NCBI GenBank assembly: GCA_964465385.1
Contig: CAYXIM010000048.1
Span: 1 to 14,398 of the forward strand
DNA length: 14,398 nt
Direction: 5' to 3'
Origin: JAAYBY01 sp964465385
GTDB lineage: Bacteria > Bacillota > Clostridia > Saccharofermentanales > UBA5734
Position 1 is the stretch's first letter, and each line of letters starts with the position of its first letter. Below are positions 1 to 6,972 of the stretch, in pieces. The notes below the pieces were generated by a model that had not been told where the DNA came from, did no database searches, and saw only the letters and a program-made list of their open reading frames with translations. The position numbers and the translations under genes were made by a program.

Positions 1-2
1 CG

Positions 3-3000
3 CAGGTCCGTGCAGCCAGGGACGTTTTTGATCTGGCCGGCCTGCAGGCGTTCCGCATGCCCCATTTTTCCCAAAATCCGCCCATCTGGCGAGGTCAAGG
101 CCTCTATACGTCCGCTCGACCCGATCAGGGCCGCTTCTTCTGGATCTGTGTAGACCAGGGCGACCTGGTCTTGGCGAACCAGGCGGTCCAGTTGCGCCCT
201 TGTGGCCAGCAGGCGGCTTTCCCGGTGGGCCAGGGGGGTCAGCAGGCGATCGCCTGTTTGGGTCAGGCGCAGCCAGGGCGAGCGGTTGGACACCACTGCC
301 GTGGTCAGGAGCCGGGACACCGTCCGCCCCATGGCATTGACGGTCAAGGCCGGCCGGTCTTCCCGGGGCTGGGCCAGGCGGCCAAAGGGCAACAGACCCA
401 GTTTCAAAAGCGCCTGAAAGCCGTTACCGATACCCAGGATCAGGCCATCTTGCCGATCCAGCAGGCGTCCGATGGCTTCAGCCAGGTCTGGCTGAGCCAG
501 GAAGGCGGCCAGGAAGGCGGCCGCAGCTGGTTGGTCACCGGTGGCCAGGCCAGCCGGCAGGTATAGGATGTGCGACTGGGCCAGGGCGTCTATCAAAGCC
601 GAACGGGATTGGGCCAGGTCTTGCGCGGTCAGGTTTTGCACCACCAGAAGCCTGGGTTCAGCACCAGCCTGGTGAAAGGCCCGGGCGCCATCCAGCTCAC
701 CGTTGCTGCCCGGAAAAACCGGGATGAGAACCCGTGGCCTGGCCTGGCCGATCTGCGCCGGCGCAGCTGGCCGGGCCAGCTCCTGCGCCTGACCGCGTGG
801 CAGGCTGTCCATTGCTTCCTGGCAGACCGGCCGGGTGGGAAAAACAGCTTCCAGCGGGGTTTGCCAGGCCTCAAGGGCCTGGTCATAGGCCAGGCGGTCC
901 TGGCCCAGGCAGAAGGCTTGTTCAGCCTGGCTCTGGCCCACCCGGAGCGCCCCCAAGTCAAGCAGGGCATCTGCCGCCTGATCGTTTGCGGGCACCAGAA
1001 GCAGGGCGGCCGGCTGGGGGGCAAAGAGGCCAACGGGCAGCCCCGTCTCAAAGACAAAGCCCAGGTCGTTTCCAAAACACATGCGGGCAACAGCCACAGC
1101 CAGGCCATTTCGGCGCACCACTGAAGCCGCCTGCAGCTGCTTGCCAGCCGTCAGCTGGTCCACCGCCCTGAGCTGGGCCATGAAGCGGGCCCCGTCCGGC
1201 AGGAAAAGACCGGCTTCCGGTTCTCTTAAAGGCACCGGCAGCAAGAAGACTGCGCGTTCTGGCCGGTCGATGGCCGAAGACAAGATACGCGCTTCCCGGC
1301 CCACTTGAACGGCAAAGGAAACCAGGGTGGGCGGCACGTGCAGGTCCATGAAACTGCCGGACATGCTGTCCTTGCCGCCGACCGAAGCGATGCCGCAGTC
1401 CAGCTGCATGCGAAAGGCCCCCAGCAGGGCGGCCAGGGGCAGGCCCCAGTCATCTGCTGTTTCCAGGCGCTTGAAATACTCCTGGAAGGTCAGGCGTGCC
1501 TGGTCGGCGCTGCCGCCCAGGGCGGCAATTTTGGCCAGGGATTCCAAGACAGCGTACTGGGCCCCATGGTAGGGGCTCCAGGCAGACAGGCCCGGGTCAA
1601 AGCCGTGGGCCATGATGGCGCAGGCCGGGGTGGTCTGGTCTTCACCCACCGCCAGGCGGGCCACCATGCCCACTTCGGGCGTGCGCTGGCGGGCGCCTCC
1701 CAAGGGCATGAGCACCGTGCCGGCTCCAGCCGTGCTGTCAAAACGCTCAAGCAGGCCGCGCTGGGAACAGGCGGACAAGTCAGACAGGCCTTGCAGCAGG
1801 GCGCGGGAAAAAACACCGCCGGCCGCTTGTTTGGCTTCCTGGTCACGAAACCAGTCGCCAGCCGGCAGGGCCAGGCGGGCCTGGGTCCGCTGGCGGGCGC
1901 CACTGGAGTCGATAAAGGCGCGGCTTAAATCCACAATGGTCTGGCCGCGCCAGGTCATGACCATGCGGGGCGCCTGTGTGACGGTGGCCACCACCGCCGC
2001 TTCCAGGTTTTCCGCCTGGGCGGCAGCCAGCATGGCAGGCACGTCTTGCGGGGCCACCACCACGGCCATGCGTTCTTGTGATTCAGAAATAGCCAGTTCC
2101 GTCCCATCCAGGTCGGCCGTCTTGACCGGCACCTGATCCAGGTCGATGGCCAGGCCGTCAGCCAGTTCACCGATGGCCACCGAGACCCCGCCGGCACCAA
2201 AGTCGTTGCAGCGCTTGATGCGGCGGCTGATCTGGGGTTTTCGAAAGAGGCGCAGCAGCTGGCGTTCCAAAGGGGCATTGCCCTTTTGGACCTCCGCCCC
2301 ACCGCTGGCGTGGCTGTCTTCATCGTGGGCCCGGGAAGAACCGGTGGCCCCCCCACAGCCGTCCCGGCCGGTCCGGCCCCCGATCAGGAGGACCTTGTCA
2401 CCGGGAAGCGGTTCTTCCCGGATGACCTGGTCGGCCGCCACCGAGGCCACCAGGGCCCCCAGCTCCATGCGCTTGGCCACATAGCCGGGGTGGTAGACTT
2501 CTTCCACAAAACCGGTGGCGGCACCGATCTGGTTGCCGTAGGCACTGTAGCCGTCAGCAGCCGTGGTGGTGATGTTCAGCTGGGGGAGTTTGCCGGGCAG
2601 GGTCTGGTCGACCGGCTGCCTGGGGTCTGCGCTGCCTGTGATGCGCATGGCCTGGACCACCATGGCCCGGCCTGAAAGCGGGTCACGGATGGCGCCACCC
2701 AGGCAGGTGGCCGCCCCGCCAAAGGGTTCAATTTCAGTCGGGTGGTTGTGGGTTTCATTTTTAAAAAGGACCAGGTAGTCGGTGGGCTGGCCGTCCACCG
2801 GGATGGTCACCTGCAAGGTGCAGGCATTGACTTCCTGGGACAGGACCAGGTCGTCCAGCCGGCCCTGGCGGCGCAGTTCTTTCATGGCCAGGGTGGCCAG
2901 GTCCATGAGACAGGGCGGCTTTGCAGCCAGCTCCTGGGGGCTGTAAAGGGCCTGGCGCAAGGCCTGGTAGGCCTGCCAGTCAGCTTCAAAGACACGGCCC

Positions 3001-3737
3001 AGGCCGTGTTCCTGAGGCCAGCTGACCGCTTCCAGCTCGGTCAGGAAGGTGGTGTGGCGGCAGTGGTCAGACCAATAGGTGTCCAGCACCTTGAGCTCGG
3101 TCCAGGTGGGGTCGCGCCCGTCAGCGACAAAAGCCGCCTGGACGCAGGCCAGGTCGTCAACGGTCATGGCCAGGCCCTTGTCTGCTAAAAAAGCCGCCAG
3201 GCCTGGGCGGTCCAGAGCCCGAAAACCCGGCACCGATGCGACAGGCGCCGCTTGCCGGTAGCTGGTGGCCAGGCTTGGGGGCGGCGTCAGGGAGGCTGGC
3301 TGTTTTTCAACCGGGTTGATCAGCCAGCTGCTGGCCCGCTGGATGTCCGCGTCCGACAGGTCACCAGCAAGGGCCACGAAGGTGGCTGTCCGGCACAAGG
3401 GCCTGTCGCCACCGGTCAGGGCCTGCAGGCTCTGGGCTGTGCCGTCGGCAGCCTGGTCGTACTGGCCGGGCAGCAGCTCAAAGCCGATCACCTTTGCCGA
3501 CCCGAAGTCCGGCACGGCTTCGGACAGTTGGACCAGGGGATCCCAAAAGACCTGTTCCTTGGCCTGGTCGAAGGCTGCCCGGTCAAGGCCGCTGACCGTG
3601 TAACGCCGGGTCAGGGACAGGCCGGTCAGGCCAGTCAGCTTCAGTTGCTGCTTGAAAGTGTCAAGCAAGCTAATGGCCAGCGGGTCGCAGGCGGCCTTTG
3701 AGGGCACGTAGAGGGTGAAGACGCTTTCGTGTGCCAT
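3..3737 (-). CDS. purL: Phosphoribosylformylglycinamidine (FGAM) synthase, long single-chain form, 3' end cut by window edge
   Basis: Catalyses the fourth step of purine synthesis: FGAR + glutamine + ATP to FGAM, in the cytoplasm. 1245 codons are open from ATG 3737 to the left edge. The last visible residues (GHAER..., then KNVPG) match the usual C-terminal end, so only a handful of codons are missing. Seen motifs: SDHCRHTTF (about residues 223-231), NETHNHPTEIEP (about 326-337), RCNDFGAGGVS, ERFDSTAGAGTVLMP and GGKDSMSGS (about 790), all typical of the clade III Gram-positive enzyme. The glutaminase domain starts near residue 1000 (RVLIPVFPG). Its nucleophile motif reads LGIGNGFQAL instead of LGICNGFQAL (Gly1104, codon 426-428), while His1171 and Glu1173 (AHRES) are kept. 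AAAGGA at 3745-3750, 7 nt before ATG, supports the start. It is the third gene of a run after htpG. Identity is firm; glutaminase activity is doubtful. Confidence 0.96.
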   Translation of the reverse strand, partial: MAHESVFTLYVPSKAACDPLAISLLDTFKQQLKLTGLTGLSLTRRYTVSGLDRAAFDQAKEQVFWDPLVQLSEAVPDFGSAKVIGFELLPGQYDQAADGTAQSLQALTGGDRPLCRTATFVALAGDLSDADIQRASSWLINPVEKQPASLTPPPSLATSYRQAAPVASVPGFRALDRPGLAAFLADKGLAMTVDDLACVQAAFVADGRDPTWTELKVLDTYWSDHCRHTTFLTELEAVSWPQEHGLGRVFEADWQAYQALRQALYSPQELAAKPPCLMDLATLAMKELRRQGRLDDLVLSQEVNACTLQVTIPVDGQPTDYLVLFKNETHNHPTEIEPFGGAATCLGGAIRDPLSGRAMVVQAMRITGSADPRQPVDQTLPGKLPQLNITTTAADGYSAYGNQIGAATGFVEEVYHPGYVAKRMELGALVASVAADQVIREEPLPGDKVLLIGGRTGRDGCGGATGSSRAHDEDSHASGGAEVQKGNAPLERQLLRLFRKPQISRRIKRCNDFGAGGVSVAIGELADGLAIDLDQVPVKTADLDGTELAISESQERMAVVVAPQDVPAMLAAAQAENLEAAVVATVTQAPRMVMTWRGQTIVDLSRAFIDSSGARQRTQARLALPAGDWFRDQEAKQAAGGVFSRALLQGLSDLSACSQRGLLERFDSTAGAGTVLMPLGGARQRTPEVGMVARLAVGEDQTTPACAIMAHGFDPGLSAWSPYHGAQYAVLESLAKIAALGGSADQARLTFQEYFKRLETADDWGLPLAALLGAFRMQLDCGIASVGGKDSMSGSFMDLHVPPTLVSFAVQVGREARILSSAIDRPERAVFLLPVPLREPEAGLFLPDGARFMAQLRAVDQLTAGKQLQAASVVRRNGLAVAVARMCFGNDLGFVFETGLPVGLFAPQPAALLLVPANDQAADALLDLGALRVGQSQAEQAFCLGQDRLAYDQALEAWQTPLEAVFPTRPVCQEAMDSLPRGQAQELARPAAPAQIGQARPRVLIPVFPGSNGELDGARAFHQAGAEPRLLVVQNLTAQDLAQSRSALIDALAQSHILYLPAGLATGDQPAAAAFLAAFLAQPDLAEAIGRLLDRQDGLILGIGNGFQALLKLGLLPFGRLAQPREDRPALTVNAMGRTVSRLLTTAVVSNRSPWLRLTQTGDRLLTPLAHRESRLLATRAQLDRLVRQDQVALVYTDPEEAALIGSSGRIEALTSPDGRILGKMGHAERLQAGQIKNVPGCTDL

Positions 3738-3744
3738 GTGTGGG

Positions 3745-3750
3745 TCCTTT
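3745..3750 (-). promoter_or_regulatory. Ribosome binding site of purL
   Basis: AAAGGA on the minus strand, 7 nt upstream of the ATG at 3737. It fixes the purL start at MAHESVFTLYV. Confidence 0.7.
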
Positions 3751-3755
3751 CAGCG

Positions 3756-3778
3756 GCAGGCGGGGTCCACCCGCCTGC
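3756..3778 (-). other. Perfect hairpin between htpG and purL
   Basis: GCAGGCGGG (3756-3764) pairs perfectly with CCCGCCTGC (3770-3778) around a 5-nt loop, in the 66-bp gap between the htpG stop and purL. No T-run follows on the minus strand; the next bases lead straight into the purL ribosome binding site. It is therefore more likely an RNA-stability or processing element, or a weak attenuator, than a full terminator. The structure is seen directly; the role is inferred. Confidence 0.5.
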
Positions 3779-3803
3779 GGCAACAAGACGAATGGGGTTT
3801 GGG

Positions 3804-5714
3804 TCAGGCTTGGGCCTGTTCTTCCAGCAGCTTGCTGCTGCGCTTGAGAAAGAGGGCCATGTCATCGGCCGTCAGGGAGCCGTGACCCAGCCGGGCCAGG
3901 TCATAAACCTGCAAGGCCAGGTCGCGGGCCTCTTCTTCTTTGTCGGGCAGGCTGGCCAGGGCAGCCAGGCGGCTGGTCAGCGGCCGGTCATCGTTGATGA
4001 CCAGGGTCAGCTCAGCGGCAAAGAGTTCATCCAGGTCTGCGCCCCCACCGCCCTGCATGACCTGGAACTGGCGCTGCATTTCCTGCATGCGCCGGGACGA
4101 CTCAGACTCAACCAGCAGGGCCGGCAAGGCATCCGGGCCCAGGCGCTGGATTTTGACAAGCAGCTTGTCTTGGCCGGAGACGGCCCTGAACAGCGCGGTC
4201 AGCTGGTCGGTGTGGCTGCTGTCTGACGCCGTGCCCTCCAGCTGGGCGTCGACCCGCTGAAATTTCTTTTTGGGGTTTTTAAATTCAATAAAGGACATGA
4301 AGTGGTTATCCAGTTCATGGTCCATGACGACCACGGTCTGGTCTTTTTCCCGGATCATGTGGATATAGGCCACCTGCTGTTTGGGGTCCGGGGTGTAGTA
4401 GATGGTTTCACCCAGATCATCGATGGTCTTATAGCCCTGGTCCACGGTTTCAAAAAGGGCCAGCTCTTTGACGCGCTCGTAGAAGTTTTCGTCACGGATC
4501 ATGCCGTACTTGACAAAGACCCCGATGTCTTGCCAATAGCTTTCAAAGGTCTCCCGCTCGTCTTTAAACAAGTGCTTGAGCCGGTCAGACACCTTGCGGA
4601 TGATGTGCTTGGAGAGCTTGCTGACGGTGGCGTCGTTTTGCAGGAAGCTGCGCGACACGTTCAAAGGCAGGTCGGGACAGTCCAGGGTGCCCTTGAGCAG
4701 GAACAAAAACTCCGGGATGATCTCCTTGATGTTATCGGCCACGAAGACCTGGTTGTAGTAGATCTTGATCCGGCCTTCCAGGCTTTCGTAGGCGTGGTCC
4801 AGCTTGGGAAAATACAAGATGCCCTTGAGGCGGAAGGGGTAGTCCAGGTTGAGGTGGACCCAGAACAGGGGGTCGCGAAAATCGCGGAAGGTCTTTTTGT
4901 AAAAGGCCTTGTATTCCTCATCGGTGCAGTCGCTGGGGTTTTTCAGCCACAGGGGCTGGGTGTCGTTGATGGGCTCTGCTTCCTTTTCCTCGTCGTCCAG
5001 CGGGTCAGCTGCGTCCGGATCCGCTTCTTTGGCCGCTTGACGCGCCTGCTCTTCTTCTTTTCGGCGTGTGGCATCCGCCTGCACGTCGGTGAAGTAGATG
5101 GGGTCAGCCATGAAGCCGCAGTATTTCTCCAGGGTTTCCAAGAGGACATCCCCGGTCAAAAAGCCCATGCCCTCATCGGACAGGCTGATGGTGATCTGGG
5201 TGCCGCGCGGCTGGTAGTCAGACGGGCCCATGACATAGGCCAGGCCGTCTTCGCTCTCCCAGCTGGCTGCAGGGGCGTCTGGCAGGTAGGAGCGGGTGTC
5301 GATGCGGACCTTGTCAGCCACCATGAAGGCCGAATAAAAGCCCAGGCCGAAGTGGCCGATGATGCCGTCTGCTTCAACCCCCTTGTCACGGTAGCGCTCA
5401 ACAAAGTCCAGGACGCCTGAAAAGGCGATCTGGTTGATGTATTTTTTTATTTCATCCGCTGTCATGCCGATGCCATCATCCGTGACGGTCAGGGTGCGGG
5501 CGTCCTGATCGAAAACCACGCGGATGCTCATGGGCTGGCTGTCATCGATGCTGGCCTCCCCGATGGCCACCAGGCGGCGCAGCTTGGCGATGGCGTCGGC
5601 TGCGTTGGAAACCAGTTCACGCAAAAAGATGTCGCGATCGGAATACAACCACTTGCGGATGATGGGAAAGATGTTTTCCGATTGAACCGATACGGTTCCC
5701 CGTTCTTGTTTCAT
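3804..5714 (-). CDS. htpG: Molecular chaperone HtpG (bacterial Hsp90)
   Basis: ATP-driven cytosolic chaperone of 636 aa, the normal bacterial Hsp90 length. The N-terminal GHKL ATPase domain shows the family's ATP-site residues: RELVSNAADAI (Glu33 and Asn37), TDDGIGM (Asp80) and GIIGHFGLGFYSAF (about 117-130). A highly charged linker (about 215-255), rich in Glu, Asp, Lys and Arg, leads to the middle domain, followed by the dimerisation domain. There is no MEEVD tail, as expected in bacteria. AAGGAGG at 5723-5729, 8 nt before ATG, is a strong ribosome binding site. It lies 29 nt after the aminotransferase stop and 66 nt before purL, so it is probably cotranscribed with both. No CIRCE-like or other heat-shock operator was seen in the short upstream gap. 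The identification is secure. Confidence 0.97.
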   Translation of the reverse strand: MKQERGTVSVQSENIFPIIRKWLYSDRDIFLRELVSNAADAIAKLRRLVAIGEASIDDSQPMSIRVVFDQDARTLTVTDDGIGMTADEIKKYINQIAFSGVLDFVERYRDKGVEADGIIGHFGLGFYSAFMVADKVRIDTRSYLPDAPAASWESEDGLAYVMGPSDYQPRGTQITISLSDEGMGFLTGDVLLETLEKYCGFMADPIYFTDVQADATRRKEEEQARQAAKEADPDAADPLDDEEKEAEPINDTQPLWLKNPSDCTDEEYKAFYKKTFRDFRDPLFWVHLNLDYPFRLKGILYFPKLDHAYESLEGRIKIYYNQVFVADNIKEIIPEFLFLLKGTLDCPDLPLNVSRSFLQNDATVSKLSKHIIRKVSDRLKHLFKDERETFESYWQDIGVFVKYGMIRDENFYERVKELALFETVDQGYKTIDDLGETIYYTPDPKQQVAYIHMIREKDQTVVVMDHELDNHFMSFIEFKNPKKKFQRVDAQLEGTASDSSHTDQLTALFRAVSGQDKLLVKIQRLGPDALPALLVESESSRRMQEMQRQFQVMQGGGGADLDELFAAELTLVINDDRPLTSRLAALASLPDKEEEARDLALQVYDLARLGHGSLTADDMALFLKRSSKLLEEQAQA

Positions 5715-5722
5715 ACATGATT

Positions 5723-5729
5723 CCTCCTT
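5723..5729 (-). promoter_or_regulatory. Ribosome binding site of htpG
   Basis: AAGGAGG on the minus strand, 8 nt upstream of the ATG at 5714. An out-of-frame ATG lies between the two, but only the 5714 start opens the chaperone frame. Confidence 0.75.
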
Positions 5730-5743
5730 GATTAGAGCTATGC

Positions 5744-6589
5744 TTAAGGGTGCCGGGCCGCGATGTAGGCGGACACCAGCGCCTGATAGGCTTGGTTGAG
5801 TTGCAGGAAGACCGGGTGCTGGGCTGAATCCAACACCAGGTCCTCGATGGAGCGGATGGCCACCAGGTCAATGGGTGAACCTGACAGGAAGGCGCCGACG
5901 CCCGGCTTCTTGCGGACGGCCTCAAAGGTCAACAGGTCGGTCACCAGTTCCAGGCCGCTGGCTGCCAGGGCCTGGTTGACACGCTTGCGGGTGATGCCCA
6001 GCAGGATGCGGTCATCGGGGGCTGAAACGACCTTGCCCTGGTCAATGAAAAAGAGGTTGGTCCGGGACCCTTCGGTTAAAAAGCCCTGGCGGTCGGCCAG
6101 AAGCAGCTCAAAACAGGGGCCCAGGGGGCCGGGCTGGGCAAAGCGGTCGGCCACGGCCGCCTTGTAAGCCGGGTCGATGACCTTGATATGGGGGTCGGGC
6201 CGTTCCCAGGCCAGGATGCCGGTGGCCACCCCGCTTTCAAAGAGGCTGAGGTCTGGGTAATAGGAGGGGGCCAGGTGCAAGACCCGGTCGGTGGGTGTCA
6301 AGACCAGCCTGAGGTTGATGTCGTCCAGGCCGTTGGCTGCGATCAGCTGGCGGACGTCTTGCGCCAGGTTTTGGGGAAAGGGCAGCTGGCCGGCAAGCGA
6401 GCGTTCGAGCCGCGCCAGGTGGTCTTCCAAAAAGAGGGCCACGCCTTCAACCACCCGGATGACTTCATAGAACATGGGCTGGTCGGTCGCTTCAAAAAAA
6501 GGACCGGCCTGGTCGTCGGCAACAGCCACAAGGGTGCCGTTGATGAGAATGTGTGAGCCGGTGATGGCATCAATCACAGGGTATGACAT
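5744..6589 (-). CDS. Class IV (BCAT/ADC-lyase fold) PLP-dependent aminotransferase
   Basis: A 281-aa fold-type IV PLP enzyme. Seen: FYEVIRVVEGVALFLEDHLARL (residues 40-61), resembling the FETIRV..G.LFRLEEHLDRL block of branched-chain aminotransferases and 4-amino-4-deoxychorismate lyases; Lys136 in PHIKVID, the likely Schiff-base lysine; and TEGSRTNLFFI (172-182), with the PLP-binding Glu and the conserved Asn-hydrophobic-Phe pattern. The N-terminus lacks the usual DRG..YGDGVFE segment, having FEATDQPMFYE there instead. It looks like the uncharacterised clostridial subfamily rather than classical IlvE or PabC. Substrate is unknown; branched-chain, D-amino acid or aminodeoxychorismate chemistry are all possible. 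AGGAGGA at 6598-6604 supports the start. It appears to be the first gene of the run with htpG and purL. Confidence 0.87.
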   Translation of the reverse strand: MSYPVIDAITGSHILINGTLVAVADDQAGPFFEATDQPMFYEVIRVVEGVALFLEDHLARLERSLAGQLPFPQNLAQDVRQLIAANGLDDINLRLVLTPTDRVLHLAPSYYPDLSLFESGVATGILAWERPDPHIKVIDPAYKAAVADRFAQPGPLGPCFELLLADRQGFLTEGSRTNLFFIDQGKVVSAPDDRILLGITRKRVNQALAASGLELVTDLLTFEAVRKKPGVGAFLSGSPIDLVAIRSIEDLVLDSAQHPVFLQLNQAYQALVSAYIAARHP

Positions 6590-6597
6590 GGCTTGGG

Positions 6598-6604
6598 TCC
6601 TCCT
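6598..6604 (-). promoter_or_regulatory. Ribosome binding site of the class IV aminotransferase
   Basis: AGGAGGA on the minus strand, 8 nt upstream of ATG 6589. Confidence 0.75.
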
Positions 6605-6619
6605 GGTTCATGATCATAG

Positions 6620-6648
6620 ATTATAGCATGGACCGGCCGGATTGTGAA
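6620..6648 (-). promoter_or_regulatory. Predicted sigma-A promoter of the aminotransferase-htpG-purL run
   Basis: On the minus strand, TTCACA (6648-6643), a 17-nt spacer, then TATAAT (6625-6620). That is five of six matches at -35 and a perfect -10, about 30 nt upstream of the aminotransferase start codon. The -35 box overlaps that of the divergent promoter on the plus strand. Confidence 0.7.
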
Positions 6649-6670
6649 AGCCACCGGCCTGGCTTATACT
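6642..6670 (+). promoter_or_regulatory. Predicted sigma-A promoter of the DUF6199 gene
   Basis: TTGTGA (6642-6647), 17-nt spacer, TATACT (6665-6670): four of six and five of six matches. It faces away from the minus-strand promoter and shares its -35 bases. The distance to the ribosome binding site at 6726 leaves a leader of roughly 50 nt. Confidence 0.6.
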
Positions 6671-6725
6671 GGCCTGGCACCAGGCCGCTTTTCGAAAGGG
6701 CCTGACAGCGCAACTTAACCATACC

Positions 6726-6731
6726 AGGAGG
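6726..6731 (+). promoter_or_regulatory. Ribosome binding site of the DUF6199 gene
   Basis: AGGAGG, 10 nt before the TTG at 6742. No ATG or GTG is available in frame here, so this site is the main support for a TTG start. A CTG at 6739 is a less likely alternative. Confidence 0.65.
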
Positions 6732-6741
6732 TTGGGCCCTG

Positions 6742-6942
6742 TTGTTTGGGGGCGGCCTGTTTCTTTTGCTGTGTGGCCTGCTGGCCCTGATCCGGCCAGA
6801 TGTCGTTTACCTGTTGTTTGAAAGCTGGAAAAGCCGTTCAGACGACCAGGCATCGGATGCCTATGTCCTGAACCTGCGCCTGGGCGGCCTGGTTTTTTCG
6901 CTGGTCGGCCTGGCCGGTCTTCTGGCTTTCTTTTTTCTCTGA
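6742..6942 (+). CDS. Small two-helix membrane protein, DUF6199 family
   Basis: A 66-aa protein with a TTG start. It has two hydrophobic helices: residues 1-23 (GGGLFLLLCGLLALI and following) and about 46-66 (LGGLVFSLVGLAGLLAFFFL). A polar stretch between them carries FESWKSRSDDQASDAY. The layout of helix, P..VY.L.ESWKS, an acidic turn with SDAY, R.GG, then helix is what I recall of DUF6199 small membrane proteins in Firmicutes; their function is unknown. The Gly-rich start could also be read as a signal anchor. It is a single gene with its own promoter, divergent from the aminotransferase run, and ends just before a hairpin. A real gene is supported by the promoter, the ribosome binding site and the membrane pattern. 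Confidence 0.75.
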   Translation: MFGGGLFLLLCGLLALIRPDVVYLLFESWKSRSDDQASDAYVLNLRLGGLVFSLVGLAGLLAFFFL

Positions 6943-6943
6943 A

Positions 6944-6967
6944 AGCCACGCCAAGCCGGCGTGGGCT
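6944..6967. terminator. Hairpin between the convergent DUF6199 and TPR genes
   Basis: AGCCACGCC (6944-6952) pairs with GGCGTGGGCT (6958-6967) with one bulged G and a 5-nt loop. It fills the 30-nt gap between two convergent stop codons. On the minus strand it is followed by TTTC, on the plus strand by no T-run. A bidirectional terminator is plausible but not strong. Confidence 0.4.
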
Positions 6968-6972
6968 GGCCC

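Noticed and set aside
57..3701. Many medium plus-strand frames and short minus-strand frames over the first 3.7 kb
   Set aside because: All lie over one continuous purL frame on the minus strand, shown by conserved PurL motifs from start to end. The minus-strand fragments are in a different frame from purL.
3738..3803. Purine riboswitch or PurR box before purL
   Set aside because: The 66-nt gap is too short for a purine riboswitch, and no PurBox-like pair was seen. Only the GC hairpin and the ribosome binding site are there.
4302..5420. 372-aa open frame on the plus strand across htpG
   Set aside because: It is antisense to a fully conserved Hsp90 gene. Such long antisense frames are expected opposite GC-rich codons, and no ribosome binding site or family resemblance was seen.
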